Assembly: GCF_001514215.1 (NCBI RefSeq)
Contig: NZ_KQ948876.1
Location: 41,812-105,811 of the forward strand
Direction of reading: 5' to 3'
From: Streptomyces bungoensis
GTDB taxonomy: Bacteria > Actinomycetota > Actinomycetes > Streptomycetales > Streptomycetaceae
DNA length: 64,000 nt
Under the pieces are notes generated by a model. That model worked only from the letters and a program-made list of their open reading frames with translations. It was not told where the DNA came from and made no database searches. This document shows positions 25,968-34,018 of the stretch, one piece after another (position 1 is the first letter of the stretch; each line of letters opens with the position of its first letter). The translations under genes and the position numbers were made by a program.

Positions 25968-26507
25968 CTATCCGGCCTGTTCCAGGGCCACCAGCTCGAA
26001 GGCGGTCTTCCCGTCGAGGGACTCCCGGATGATGTCGGCGTGACCGGCGTGCCGGGCCGTCTCGCGGATCAGGTGCAGGCAGAGCCAGCGCAGGGAGACG
26101 CGGCCCTCCGGCGGGAACCAGGGGTCGGGCGGCAGCGGGAAGGTGTCGTCCAGGCTCGGCGCGGAGCGGATGAACTCCTCCGTCTCGGCGGCGACCTGCT
26201 CCCAGCGCGCGAGCTGCGAGGCGACCGTCTCGTCCCCGGCGAGCCGGAAGCTCTCGTGCCAGTTCGACTCGTCGCGCCGTACCGCCGGCGGCTCCCGCCG
26301 GGCCCGGGCCACCCAGCCCTGCTCGACCTCGGCGACGTGCTTGAGCAGCCCGCCGAGGGACAGTTCGCTCGCGCTCGGGCGGGAGCGGGCCTGCTCCTCG
26401 GTCAGCCCCAGCAGGGATCGGCGAACGCCGCCGCGCTGATCCTCGATGAACGCGAGGAGTGCTCCCCGCTCGTCCCCGCTCGTCTCCGACGCCACGTGCT
26501 CGACCAT
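25968..26507 (-). CDS. DinB/DUF664 family protein
   Basis: This 179-residue four-helix-bundle protein of the DinB/YfiT-like superfamily has probable metal-ligand histidines in LLKHVAEVEQGW (about residue 57) and RHAGHADIIRE (about residues 153-156). Family members include thiol-dependent transferases, among them mycothiol-dependent enzymes in actinobacteria, but this protein's reaction cannot be told from sequence. GGAAGG precedes the ATG. It lies between a PadR gene and an aldehyde dehydrogenase gene, separated from the latter by a terminator. Confidence 0.85.
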   Translation of the reverse strand: MVEHVASETSGDERGALLAFIEDQRGGVRRSLLGLTEEQARSRPSASELSLGGLLKHVAEVEQGWVARARREPPAVRRDESNWHESFRLAGDETVASQLARWEQVAAETEEFIRSAPSLDDTFPLPPDPWFPPEGRVSLRWLCLHLIRETARHAGHADIIRESLDGKTAFELVALEQAG

Positions 26508-26570
26508 GACCGGCCGCCTTCCCTCGGGTCCTCCGGGACACCCTGCTCTTCCCTGACACCGACGACGCTA

Positions 26571-26607
26571 CGGGCCCTTGCGGTCAGGTTCTGTCCGCAA
26601 GGGCCCG
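26571..26607 (-). terminator. Hairpin terminator after aldehyde dehydrogenase gene
   Basis: CGGGCCCTTGCGG and its complement form a perfect 13-bp stem with an 11-base loop, 70 bases past the aldehyde dehydrogenase stop and 60 bases before the DinB start. Confidence 0.75.
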
Positions 26608-26637
26608 GAGGGAGGAAGGAGTCCGGAAAGGTTCCAG

Positions 26638-26676
26638 GAGGGGTCCTGAGAGGTCCTGAGGGGTCCTGGAAGGTCT
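26638..26676. repeat. Short direct repeat of GGTCCTG
   Basis: Three or four copies of a 9-11 bp unit (GGTCCTGAG-type) run up to the aldehyde dehydrogenase stop. It is noncoding and of no evident function. Confidence 0.6.
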
Positions 26677-26677
26677 C

Positions 26678-28138
26678 CTAGAAGGGGAAACCGCTGCGTC
26701 CGTGCTGCACCGAGATCCACTTGATCGTGGTGAACGCCTCCAGGGTCGTCTCGCCGTTCAGGCGGCCGATGCCCGAGTGCTTCTCACCGCCGAACGGGAC
26801 GAGCGGCTCGTCGTGCACGGTGCCGTCGTTCACGTGGAACATGCCGGTGTCGATCTGCCGGGCGAACGCCACGCCGCGCTCGATGTCACCGGTGTGCACC
26901 GCGCCGCTCAGGCCGTACGGCGTGTCGTTGACCAGGCGTACGGCCTCCTCCTCGCCGTCGAACGGGACGAGGAAGACGACGGGACCGAACACCTCCTGGC
27001 GCAGCAGCGCGGAGCCGGCGGGTACGTCGGTGAGCACGCTGGGCTCGACCAGGTTGCCGTGGGTGCCGCCGCGCACCAGGGCGGTGGCGCCCTCCTCGAG
27101 CGCCTGCTCGACGGCGCCGGCGAGGGCGTTCGCCTGCGCGGAGTTGATCACCGGGCCGATGACGGTCTCCGGGTCGCGCGGGTCACCGACCTTCAGGCTC
27201 CGCACCTTGGCGACGAACTTCTCGGTGAACTCGTCGGCGATCGAGCGGTCCACCAGGACCCGGTTGGCGGCCATGCAGACCTGGCCCTGGTGGACGAACC
27301 GGCTGAAGACCGCCGCGTCCACGGCGTAGTCGATGTCGGCGTCGTCCAGCACGACGAGCGCGCTGTTGCCGCCCAGTTCGAGCACCGAGCGCTTGAAGTT
27401 GGCGGCGCAGACGGTGGCGACGTGCCGGCCGATCTTGTCGGAGCCGGTGAAGGAGATGACCTTCGGGATCGGGTGCTCGATGAAGGCGTCGCCGATCTCC
27501 GCTATGTCGGTGACGACGACGTTGAGCAGGCCGCCGGGCAGCCCCGCCTCCTCGAAGATCTTCGCGACCAGGGTGCCGCCGGCGATCGGCGTGTTCTGGT
27601 GCGGCTTGAGGACCACGGCGTTGCCGAGCGCGAGGGCGGGGGCCACCGACTTGATCGACAGCAGGAAGGGGAAGTTGAACGGGCTGATCACGCCCACGAC
27701 CCCCACCGGCACCCGGTAGACGCGGTTCTCCTTGCCGTCGGCCGGCGAGGGCAGGATCTTCCCCTCCGGGCGCAGCGCCAGGTGGACCGACTCGCGCAGG
27801 AACTCCTTGGCGAGGTGCAGCTCGAAGCCGGCCTTCACGCGCGTGCCGCCCAGCTCCGCGATGATCAGGTCGGCTATCTCCTGCTCGCGCTCCTCTATCA
27901 GCCGCAGCGCCCGCTCGAAGACGGCCCGGCGGGTGTAGGGGTTGGTGGCCGCCCACTGCTTCTGCGCCCGGGCCGCCGCCCGGTAGGCCTCGTCGACCTC
28001 GTCGACGGTCGCCACGGTGATCGAGGCCAGCTTCTCGTCGTCGTACGGGTTGAAGTCGATGACGTCCCAGGAGCCGGTGCCCGGTCGCCATTCACCGTCG
28101 ATGTACTGCTGGGCCAGGTCGCTGAAGTAGGACGACAT
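26678..28138 (-). CDS. NAD(P)-dependent aldehyde dehydrogenase (benzaldehyde/vanillin dehydrogenase-like)
   Basis: This 486-residue aldehyde dehydrogenase oxidises an aldehyde to the acid. The catalytic glutamate is Glu254 in LELGGNSA and the nucleophile is Cys288 in HQGQVCMA. Cofactor elements SPFNFPFLL and ISFTGSDKIGRHVA are present. Length and blocks such as RVKAGFELHLAKEF resemble aromatic aldehyde dehydrogenases, but the substrate is inferred. The ATG at 28138 has GAGGGA upstream and is better than the TTG four codons earlier. It is upstream of a terminator and 70 bp from the WhiJ-type regulator gene. Confidence 0.92.
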   Translation of the reverse strand: MSSYFSDLAQQYIDGEWRPGTGSWDVIDFNPYDDEKLASITVATVDEVDEAYRAAARAQKQWAATNPYTRRAVFERALRLIEEREQEIADLIIAELGGTRVKAGFELHLAKEFLRESVHLALRPEGKILPSPADGKENRVYRVPVGVVGVISPFNFPFLLSIKSVAPALALGNAVVLKPHQNTPIAGGTLVAKIFEEAGLPGGLLNVVVTDIAEIGDAFIEHPIPKVISFTGSDKIGRHVATVCAANFKRSVLELGGNSALVVLDDADIDYAVDAAVFSRFVHQGQVCMAANRVLVDRSIADEFTEKFVAKVRSLKVGDPRDPETVIGPVINSAQANALAGAVEQALEEGATALVRGGTHGNLVEPSVLTDVPAGSALLRQEVFGPVVFLVPFDGEEEAVRLVNDTPYGLSGAVHTGDIERGVAFARQIDTGMFHVNDGTVHDEPLVPFGGEKHSGIGRLNGETTLEAFTTIKWISVQHGRSGFPF

Positions 28139-28207
28139 GTGATCCCTCAATCACTCGCGGGGCCAGATCCCGGTCACGGTCTGAGCACGCGTCATCGTAC
28201 TTGTGTT

Positions 28208-29068
28208 TCAAGAGAGTTGAAGGAGACCACGGAGAAGATCCCGGCTCTCCTCCGGCCCGGGGCTGTCCTGCTGCAGCTCCTTGAGCGCCTGCTCGTACTG
28301 GGCGACGTCCTCGCGCTTGTCCAGGTAGAGCGCGCTCGTCAGCTGCTCCATGTAGACCACGTCCGACAGGTCCGACTCGGGGAAGCTGAGGATGGTGAAG
28401 GCGCCGCTCTCCCCGGAGTGCCCGCCGAAGCCGAACGGCATGACCTGCAGCCGTACGTTGGGGCGCCGGGAGACGTCGATCAGGTGCTGCAGCTGGCCGC
28501 GCATCACCTCGCTGTCGCCGTAGGGGCGGCGCAGGGCGGCCTCGTCGAGGACGATGTGCAGCTCGGGCGCGTGGTCGGACAGGAGGTACTTCTGCCGCTC
28601 CAGCCGCAGCGCGACCCGCCGCTCCACGTCGGCCGCGCTCGCGCCCTTCATGCCGCGCCGGACCACCGCGCGGGCGTACTCCTCGGTCTGCAGCAGGCCG
28701 TGCACGAACTGCACCTCGTAGACCCGGATGAGGGAGGCGGCGCCCTCCAGCCCCACGTAGGTGGGGAACCAGCTGGGCAGCACGTCGGTGTAACTGTGCC
28801 ACCAGCCGGCCACGTTGGCCTCCCGGGCGAGGGAGAGCAGCGACTCGCGCTCCGCCTCGTCGCTGATGCCGTACAGCGTCAGCAGGTCTTCCACGTCCCT
28901 GGTCTTGAAGCTCACCCGGCCCAGCTCCATCCGGCTGATCTTCGACTCCGATGCGCGGATCGAGTAGCCCGCCGCCTCACGCGTGATCCCCCGTGCTTCA
29001 CGCAGTCGCCTGAGTTGCGAGCCGAGCAGCATGCGCCGCACCACCGATCCGGGCTCTCCCGCGCTCAC
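28208..29068 (-). CDS. XRE-family regulator with DUF5753 domain (WhiJ-like)
   Basis: This 286-residue protein has an N-terminal HTH (LGSQLRRLREARGITREAAGYSIRASESKISRMELG in two pieces, about residues 13-50). The DUF5753 domain follows (VGLEGAASLIRVYEVQFVHGLLQTEEYARAV, and RPNVRLQVMPF). This is the plan of WhiJ-type regulators, which act with a small DUF397 protein and an RsbW-like ATPase in Streptomyces development and antibiotic control. Both partners are found just to the right. The GTG at 29068 has GGGGAGG upstream and is preferred to the TTG six codons earlier. Confidence 0.92.
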   Translation of the reverse strand: MSAGEPGSVVRRMLLGSQLRRLREARGITREAAGYSIRASESKISRMELGRVSFKTRDVEDLLTLYGISDEAERESLLSLAREANVAGWWHSYTDVLPSWFPTYVGLEGAASLIRVYEVQFVHGLLQTEEYARAVVRRGMKGASAADVERRVALRLERQKYLLSDHAPELHIVLDEAALRRPYGDSEVMRGQLQHLIDVSRRPNVRLQVMPFGFGGHSGESGAFTILSFPESDLSDVVYMEQLTSALYLDKREDVAQYEQALKELQQDSPGPEESRDLLRGLLQLS

Positions 29069-29264
29069 TTTCGCCAGCCTCCCCAACCGTCTTCAGGGCC
29101 CGAAGTCTGCCACTAAATCACTCCGAGCAGTACTCGTCCGGTTACGGAAACGGAAAGAGGTCGGCCGTTTTACACGAGCAGAGGTCCGTACCTCTGACAT
29201 TCAGCCGATCCAACATGGCGGAAAAAATGACCAAGAAGCGGTACGGGCATGCCCATTTCGGTCG

Positions 29265-29293
29265 CGTGCACGTGCATCTGCCCTTGCATCTGC
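29265..29293 (+). promoter_or_regulatory. Candidate operator of the WhiJ-type module
   Basis: The 17-mer CGTGCACGTGCATCTGC (29265-29281) lies between the divergent regulator and ATPase genes, followed by a second TGCATCTGC (29285-29293). The exact 17-mer recurs, inverted, upstream of the DUF397 gene at 30349-30365. Shared placement at both promoters of the module points to a regulator-binding site. Confidence 0.6.
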
Positions 29294-29366
29294 TGTGCGC
29301 ATCCGAAACCATGGTGCCGCGCCACCGCTGCATCGCAACGACCGCGAATTCCCGGGAGTGCCTCGC

Positions 29367-29861
29367 ATGGGGACGAATGGATCGACCATGCTCAAGCCGT
29401 TACGGCAGGGCCTTCCGCCGCTGGATCCCGCGGCCGTGTCCAGTGCCGCCTCCTGCGCCCTCCCGGCCCGGTACGAGGCGGTGAGCGAGGCCCGGCGCTT
29501 CACCCGCGGCACCCTGGACCAGTGGGACGTGGGCGACCGCTTCGACGACATATGCCTCGTCGTCTCCGAACTCGTCACCAACGCCCTGCGGCACGGCCTG
29601 CCGGCCGACGCCGTCTGCGCCGATCCGCACGCCTCGGTGCGGCTGCACCTGATGCGCTGGACCGAGCGGCTGGTGTGCGCGGTGCGCGACCCCAGCCACG
29701 AGACGCCGGAGCCGCGCGATTCGGACGACTTCGCCGCCGAGTCGGGCCGGGGGCTGTTCCTGGTCGACTCCTTCGCCGACAGCTGGGGCTGGCACCCGCT
29801 CGCGGGCACCCTGCACGGCAAGGTGGTGTGGGCGCTCTTCCGGCTTCGGACAGCAGGCTGA
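29367..29861 (+). CDS. RsbW-like ATP-binding protein (HATPase_c_2)
   Basis: This 164-residue protein has a GHKL ATP-binding fold: N-box VVSELVTNALRHG with Glu and Asn, and G-box AAESGRGLFLVDSFADSWGW. Such proteins are anti-sigma-factor-like kinases. In Streptomyces, many sit beside an XRE/DUF397 pair as in the whiJ and abaA loci, as here. GGGAG lies nine bases before the ATG at 29367; the frame is open much further upstream but that region is the divergent promoter. It is convergent with the DUF397 gene. Confidence 0.88.
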   Translation: MGTNGSTMLKPLRQGLPPLDPAAVSSAASCALPARYEAVSEARRFTRGTLDQWDVGDRFDDICLVVSELVTNALRHGLPADAVCADPHASVRLHLMRWTERLVCAVRDPSHETPEPRDSDDFAAESGRGLFLVDSFADSWGWHPLAGTLHGKVVWALFRLRTAG

Positions 29862-29985
29862 TCCGCCCGGCCGACCGACCCGTTCGCCCGCACGCCCGGT
29901 CGGGGCACGTGCGCCGGCCCGCCGCGCACGGGGGCACCGCGCGACATCGTTGCCAAGGGCCGCGGCGAGTCCGAACAGGGGTGCG

Positions 29986-30255
29986 TCAGCTCGTCACGAG
30001 GTGGTCGAACTCGCCGTCCTTGACGCCGAGGAGCATGGCCTCGATCTCGGCGCGGGTGTAGACGAGCGCGGGTCCGTCCGGGAAACGCGAGTTGCGCACG
30101 GCCACGTCACCGCCCGGCAGTCGCGCGAACTCCACGCAGGAACCCTGCGAGTTGCTGTGCCTGCTCTTCTGCCAGGCCACCCCGTCCAGCTGCGTGGCAG
30201 CCATGCCGTTGTACACGTCGAACCCCCCGTACACGCCGTCAACGTCGCGGTTCAC
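29986..30255 (-). CDS. DUF397 small protein
   Basis: This 89-residue protein carries the DUF397 signature: VAWQKSRHSNSQGSCVEFA, followed by VAVRNSRFPDGPALVYTRAEIEAML. DUF397 proteins are partners of XRE-DUF5753 regulators and several such pairs behave like toxin-antitoxin or morphogenetic switches in Streptomyces. The cognate regulator is most likely the gene at 28208-29068. The GTG start has GGGGAG seven bases upstream. It reads toward the ATPase gene (convergent, 124-bp gap). Confidence 0.92.
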   Translation of the reverse strand: MNRDVDGVYGGFDVYNGMAATQLDGVAWQKSRHSNSQGSCVEFARLPGGDVAVRNSRFPDGPALVYTRAEIEAMLLGVKDGEFDHLVTS

Positions 30256-30317
30256 AGGTCGCTCCCCGGTGGTGCACTGGCTGGTGTGGCCATGGATGCT
30301 GGTGCCAACTGACCCGG

Positions 30318-30365
30318 ATCATAACCTTGTTCATGTGCAGTTGCATGAGCAGATGCACGTGCACG
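30318..30365 (-). promoter_or_regulatory. DUF397 promoter and matching operator
   Basis: On the minus strand the 17-mer at 30365-30349 is identical to that at 29265-29281. It is followed by TGCAACTGC-like sequence over the -35 region and by a -10 hexamer TATGAT (30323-30318). The transcript would start about 55 bases before the DUF397 GTG. Confidence 0.6.
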
Positions 30366-30551
30366 AGGGGTGTTCCCGCGATTACAGCTTTGACGTCGGC
30401 TTTACCGAAGGCGTTCGGCGGTCACCGCGGCCGTTCCGGCGGCGTCTGCCCCCAAAACGGCCGTGCATGCCGCGTTCGCTCCCCCGCGCAGAAGGAAAGA
30501 CGCGCGCCGGGCCTGTCCTGTTCCCCGTGTCCGCGGAATGGTCCGGTCCAC

Positions 30552-30603
30552 GGTCCAGGTCGTTGGTCCAGGCCGTCGGTCCAGGTCGTCGGTCCAGGCC
30601 GTC
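30552..30603. repeat. 13-bp tandem repeat, four copies
   Basis: Four head-to-tail copies of GGTCCAGGYCGTY occupy 30552-30603, with partial copies on both sides. The unit is not a multiple of three and lies between divergent genes, so it is noncoding. Copy number could vary between strains. Confidence 0.85.
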
Positions 30604-30707
30604 GGTTCGATCCATGCCACACGGCTCATCGAGGGCTGCCGGGTGCGGCTGGTAGCTTGCTGCGGTCACTCCGGCCTCGGCCGGCCACGGAAGCTTGGGA
30701 GCACGAC

Positions 30708-31202
30708 GTGACTACGGCTACTGCAAGGGTGCGGATCGCGGCCGCGGCCGCGGGGCTGGTGGGCGCGCTCGCGCTGACCGCGTGCAGCGGAGGCGGCTCC
30801 CCGGACGACTCCTCGGCCGACTCCACGGCCACGGCCGCTGCGAGTTCCTCGCCCACCGCCGGGTCCACCGGCACGGTGACCGGCTCCTCCGGCAAGCTCC
30901 AGGGCAGCTGGGTCACCACCAGCAAGGGCGCCGTCGTGGCCCTGGTGATCACCGGCGGGAAGGCCGGGCTGTTCGGGACCGGCGGCACCGTCTGCAGCGG
31001 CACCGCGGGCAGCGAGTCGGGCATGCGGATGATTCACCTGACCTGCAGCGACGGCAACAAGGACCGGGTCACCGGCATGGTCGACTCGGTGACGAAGGAC
31101 GGCATGAGGGTGACGTGGTCCGGCAAGCTCGGCCAGGAGACCTACACCAAGGCCGAGGGCGGCAAGCTGCCGTCGGGGCTGCCGACGGCGATCAAGCAGT
31201 GA
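30708..31202 (+). CDS. Secreted lipoprotein, hypothetical
   Basis: This 164-residue protein has a lipoprotein signal: basic start, hydrophobic core, and lipobox LTAC followed by a Ser/Thr/Gly/Ala-rich linker. The C-terminal 100 residues are a small beta-rich domain (KLQGSWVTTSKGAVVALVI; GTVCSGTAG; MIHLTCSDGN) with two cysteines that could form a disulfide. The family is not recognised. The GTG start has GGGAG six bases upstream. Another lipoprotein gene follows 105 bp downstream on the same strand. Confidence 0.8.
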   Translation: MTTATARVRIAAAAAGLVGALALTACSGGGSPDDSSADSTATAAASSSPTAGSTGTVTGSSGKLQGSWVTTSKGAVVALVITGGKAGLFGTGGTVCSGTAGSESGMRMIHLTCSDGNKDRVTGMVDSVTKDGMRVTWSGKLGQETYTKAEGGKLPSGLPTAIKQ

Positions 31203-31307
31203 CGGCCTCCCACCTGAAGCGGTGAATTCGGCAGGGGTGCCTGCTCCGGCCCCCGGCGCAGGGGCCATGATGCGGGAAGACCGCCACGACCTCGATGGGA
31301 CCTGCTC

Positions 31308-31826
31308 ATGCGCGCCATTCCGCTCACCGTCACCGCCCTCGCCGCCGCCCTGCTCCTGACCGCCTGCGACGACGGGGGCGGCGGCAAGAACGGCAAGAGC
31401 AGCTCCGCCTGCGAACTCGGCGGGGTGTCGGTGCAGATCGGGTCGGCGAGCGTCGCCCCGGCCGCCGGGGACACCGGTGAGGTGCCCGTCAGCATCACCA
31501 ACCAGAGCAGGGCCTGCACCCTGGACCGCTTCCCCGTGGTGTCGCTGGGCTCGGGCGGCTCGGTGGTCTCCCTGAAGGCCCAGGAGGGCGCCAAGGCGCA
31601 GCAGCTCAAGCTCGCCAAGGGCGACTCGGCGTCCTTCAGCATCACCTACGTGCGCGGCAAGGCGGGTGACCGGGGCAGCATGGGCGCGACGACGGTGAAG
31701 ATCGGCCTGCCCGGCTCGACGGACACGCGCACCTTCCCGTGGAAGTACGGCCCCGTGGCCGGCAAGGGGGGCGCCGCCGGGTCCCCGGACGCCTCCGTCA
31801 GCGCCTTCCAGCAGGTCGGGGACTGA
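31308..31826 (+). CDS. DUF4232 lipoprotein
   Basis: This 172-residue protein has signal peptide and lipobox LLTACDDG, a Gly/Lys/Ser linker, and then a DUF4232-like immunoglobulin-type beta domain. Typical strands are VPVSITNQSRACTLDRFPVVSLG, with paired cysteines, and the closing TRTFPWKYGP. DUF4232 proteins are abundant exported proteins of actinobacteria with unknown role. It lies on the outer face of the membrane, likely anchored by lipid at the cysteine at about residue 19. Confidence 0.85.
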   Translation: MRAIPLTVTALAAALLLTACDDGGGGKNGKSSSACELGGVSVQIGSASVAPAAGDTGEVPVSITNQSRACTLDRFPVVSLGSGGSVVSLKAQEGAKAQQLKLAKGDSASFSITYVRGKAGDRGSMGATTVKIGLPGSTDTRTFPWKYGPVAGKGGAAGSPDASVSAFQQVGD

Positions 31827-31853
31827 GCGCGGGCGCGGGCCGCGGACCGGCGC

Positions 31854-32966
31854 TCACTCCAGGGGCGGCCGGGCGGTGACCTGGGCCCGGTCCGCCGCCC
31901 GGGCGCCCTCGGTCCAGCCGGCCGCGTCGCTCACCCCGCGCAGCCGGGTCGCGGTGGTCTCCGGGAACATGCGCTCCAGCCGGTCGGCGACGGATATCTC
32001 CCGGGTGGCGAGCACCGGCAGCAGGTCCTCGGTCACCTGGGTCCCGGCCGCGGTGGCGAGGCGGTCGCCGACGCGGTGGGCGTAGGCCGCGAGGAACGAC
32101 TGGCGGAAGGTCTTGGTCCGCTTCCGGCCGCCGGCCCGCTGGGCGGCCTCCGCCCTCGTCATCGCGTGCGTCGCCTGCACCAGCAGCGAGGTGTAGAGCA
32201 GCTCGACCGCCTCCAGGTCCGCCTCGAAGCCGACCACCGTGGAGAAGCCGAGCGGTTCGTTCCACACCGCGCGGCAGTGGTTCGCGGTGGCGACCGCGTC
32301 CAGCAGCACCGCCTTGGCCTGCTCGTACGGCGGCTCGACGCCGATCCGGCAGGCTCCGGGCGCGTCCGGCGCGGGGGCCCCGGCGGCGAGCAGGGCCTCG
32401 TCGACGCTGTGCCGTGCCATCAGCTCCTGCGCCTTGGCGCTGAGCGCCTCCGCCTCCTCGGGATATCCGGTCGCCTCGGCCTTGGCCAGCAGGGCGCGGA
32501 TCCGGCCGAGCATGCGCGAGGCACCGGGCCCGGGATCGCGGCGGGGCTCCTCGAGGACCTCCAGCGCGGGCAGGCGCAGCAGCAGGCGGTAGAGCCGCAG
32601 GACGGCGGTGGCCCGCGAGAAGCGGTCGCTGGCGCGCTCGGGCTCGGGCCGCTGGGGCAGGGCCGCGAGCTGGGCGGCCCAGCGGCGCCCGCGCGGGCCG
32701 TCGTGCGACGCCTGGTCGCGGATCAGTGCCGCCGCCAGGTGCACGTGCGGCTCGTCCAGCTCCCGCCGCACGAGTCGTACGACGTCGGCGGGCTGCCAGC
32801 CGCGCCGCCAGGCCCCGGCCATGAACTCCTGGCCCCGGCGGGCGAGTTCGGCGTCCGCGGCGGGGTCGGCCGCGAGCAGGGAGGCGCCGGAGTCGAGGCC
32901 GGTGTCGGTGTCGTCGTACAGGGCGGCCCGGAAGGCCCGCTCGACGGTGCTGGCAGTGCTGGTCAC
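31854..32966 (-). CDS. DUF2786 domain protein
   Basis: This 370-residue soluble protein contains the DUF2786 block RMLGRIRALLAKAEATGYPEEAEALSAKAQELM (in parts, about residues 155-185), with GFEADLEAVELLYTSLLVQA and RQSFLAAYAHRVGDRL further on. The family is also found in phages and plasmids; its function is unknown. The GTG start at 32966 (V-T-S-T-A-S-T-V-E-R) lacks a Shine-Dalgarno sequence. CACGAT seven bases upstream could be a leaderless -10. It is divergent from the HTH-Clp_N gene, and the operator palindromes at 33068-33114 lie between them. Confidence 0.8.
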   Translation of the reverse strand: MTSTASTVERAFRAALYDDTDTGLDSGASLLAADPAADAELARRGQEFMAGAWRRGWQPADVVRLVRRELDEPHVHLAAALIRDQASHDGPRGRRWAAQLAALPQRPEPERASDRFSRATAVLRLYRLLLRLPALEVLEEPRRDPGPGASRMLGRIRALLAKAEATGYPEEAEALSAKAQELMARHSVDEALLAAGAPAPDAPGACRIGVEPPYEQAKAVLLDAVATANHCRAVWNEPLGFSTVVGFEADLEAVELLYTSLLVQATHAMTRAEAAQRAGGRKRTKTFRQSFLAAYAHRVGDRLATAAGTQVTEDLLPVLATREISVADRLERMFPETTATRLRGVSDAAGWTEGARAADRAQVTARPPLE

Positions 32967-33067
32967 GCCGTCGATCGTGCCACGCCCGGCGGACACCCGG
33001 CGGGCGCCGTCCACACCCTGTGGACAACCGGACCCCCGACATGCGGCTCAGCGCCCCGGACACACAC

Positions 33068-33114
33068 TGTCAACCATCGGTTGACACCAGAAGGGTGGCA
33101 ACCTACGGTTGACA
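33068..33114 (+). promoter_or_regulatory. Two operator palindromes over a leaderless promoter
   Basis: TGTCAACC-ATC-GGTTGACA (33068-33086) is a perfect palindrome. TGGCAACC-TAC-GGTTGACA (33096-33114) is its near copy, centred 28 bp downstream. TTGACA of the first site is a perfect -35, and TACGGT of the second is a -10, with 17 bases between. Six bases after the -10 is the ATG at 33116. The sites are therefore placed to block RNA polymerase, most simply as autorepression by the HTH protein encoded next. Confidence 0.75.
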
Positions 33115-33115
33115 C

Positions 33116-33886
33116 ATGGCGACCAACCCGAACATCACGGCATCCGTGCGCCTCGACGACCTCATCGAGGCGATCAAGAAGGTTCATCCCGAACCCCTCG
33201 ACCAGCTCCAGGACGCGGTGATCGCCGCCGATCACCTCGGTGACGTGGCCGACCACCTGATCGGCCACTTCGTCGACCAGGCCCGCCGCTCGGGCGCCTC
33301 CTGGACCGACATCGGCAGGAGCATGGGCGTGACCCGGCAGGCGGCGCAGAAGCGGTTCGTGCCGAAGGAGTCGGCCGACCTCGACCTCAGCCAGGGCTTC
33401 AGCCGCTACACCCCGCGCGCGCGGAACGTGGTCATGGCCGCCCACAACGAGGCGGTGGCCGCGCGCAACGCCGAGGGCCGGCCCGAACACCTGGTCCTCG
33501 GGCTGCTCGCCGAGCCCGACGGCCTGGCCGCGAAGGCGATCACCGCCCAGGGAGTCCTGCTGGACTCCGTGCGCCAGGCCGCGACCGCCGCGCTGCCGCC
33601 GGCCGCGGACGACGTCCCCGACCTCGTCCCGTACGGGCCGGAGGCCAAGAAGGCCCTGGAACTGACCTTCCGCGAGGCCCTCCGGCTCGGCCACGACTAC
33701 ATCGGCACCGAGCACCTGCTGCTGGCCCTGCTGGAGCACGAGAACGGCGAGGGCGTGCTCAGCGGTCTCGGCATCACCAAGCCGGCGACCGAGGAATACG
33801 TCGGCAAGGTGCTGTCGCTGCTGCTGGAGCAGCAGAGGGCGGCGACGGACGCGGCGGAGGCGGCGACGGGCGGACGGGAGGACTGA
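33116..33886 (+). CDS. HTH plus Clp N-terminal domain protein, probable autoregulator
   Basis: This 256-residue protein has a helix-turn-helix-like segment ASWTDIGRSMGVTRQAAQKRF (about residues 61-81, shown in two motifs: WTDIGRSMGV and TRQAAQKRF), then a Clp_N double repeat (RYTPRARNVVMAAHNEAVA; HDYIGTEHLLLALLEHENGEGV). There is no AAA+ ATPase domain. Clp_N repeats normally bind substrates or adaptors on ClpA/ClpC, so this may be a stress-responsive DNA-binding protein whose activity is set by client or Clp binding. The two palindromes overlapping its promoter fit autoregulation. Function is inferred. Confidence 0.85.
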   Translation: MATNPNITASVRLDDLIEAIKKVHPEPLDQLQDAVIAADHLGDVADHLIGHFVDQARRSGASWTDIGRSMGVTRQAAQKRFVPKESADLDLSQGFSRYTPRARNVVMAAHNEAVAARNAEGRPEHLVLGLLAEPDGLAAKAITAQGVLLDSVRQAATAALPPAADDVPDLVPYGPEAKKALELTFREALRLGHDYIGTEHLLLALLEHENGEGVLSGLGITKPATEEYVGKVLSLLLEQQRAATDAAEAATGGRED

Positions 33887-34018
33887 CACGGCGGATCGCG
33901 CCGGGCCACGGCGGGCCGCCGTTCGCGGGGGCCCGCCCATGGTGGTGTCTCTCACCGCCGCTCACCGTGAAACCGCAGCTCAGACACATTGTCAGACCCC
34001 CCTGCCACACTCGCAGTC

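Larger units (their letters stand above)
30256..30707. other. Divergent intergenic region between DUF397 and lipoprotein genes
   Basis: This 452-base stretch holds the DUF397 promoter with its 17-bp operator, a set of 13-bp tandem repeats at 30552-30603, and a likely lipoprotein promoter near TAGCTT at 30652. I see no convincing gene; open frames here lack Streptomyces codon bias. Confidence 0.6.

Noticed and set aside
24424..26507. tipA, PadR and DinB genes as one resistance operon
   Set aside because: tipA has its own promoter between it and PadR, and PadR has its own leaderless-type promoter; nothing ties them into one unit.
30552..30603. CRISPR or coding repeat
   Set aside because: There are no spacers, the 13-bp unit breaks frames, and the location is intergenic.
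33068..33114. HspR (HAIR) or ClgR operator
   Set aside because: The arms TGTCAACC/GGTTGACA do not match CTTGAGT-N7-ACTCAAG or the usual ClgR box as I know them.
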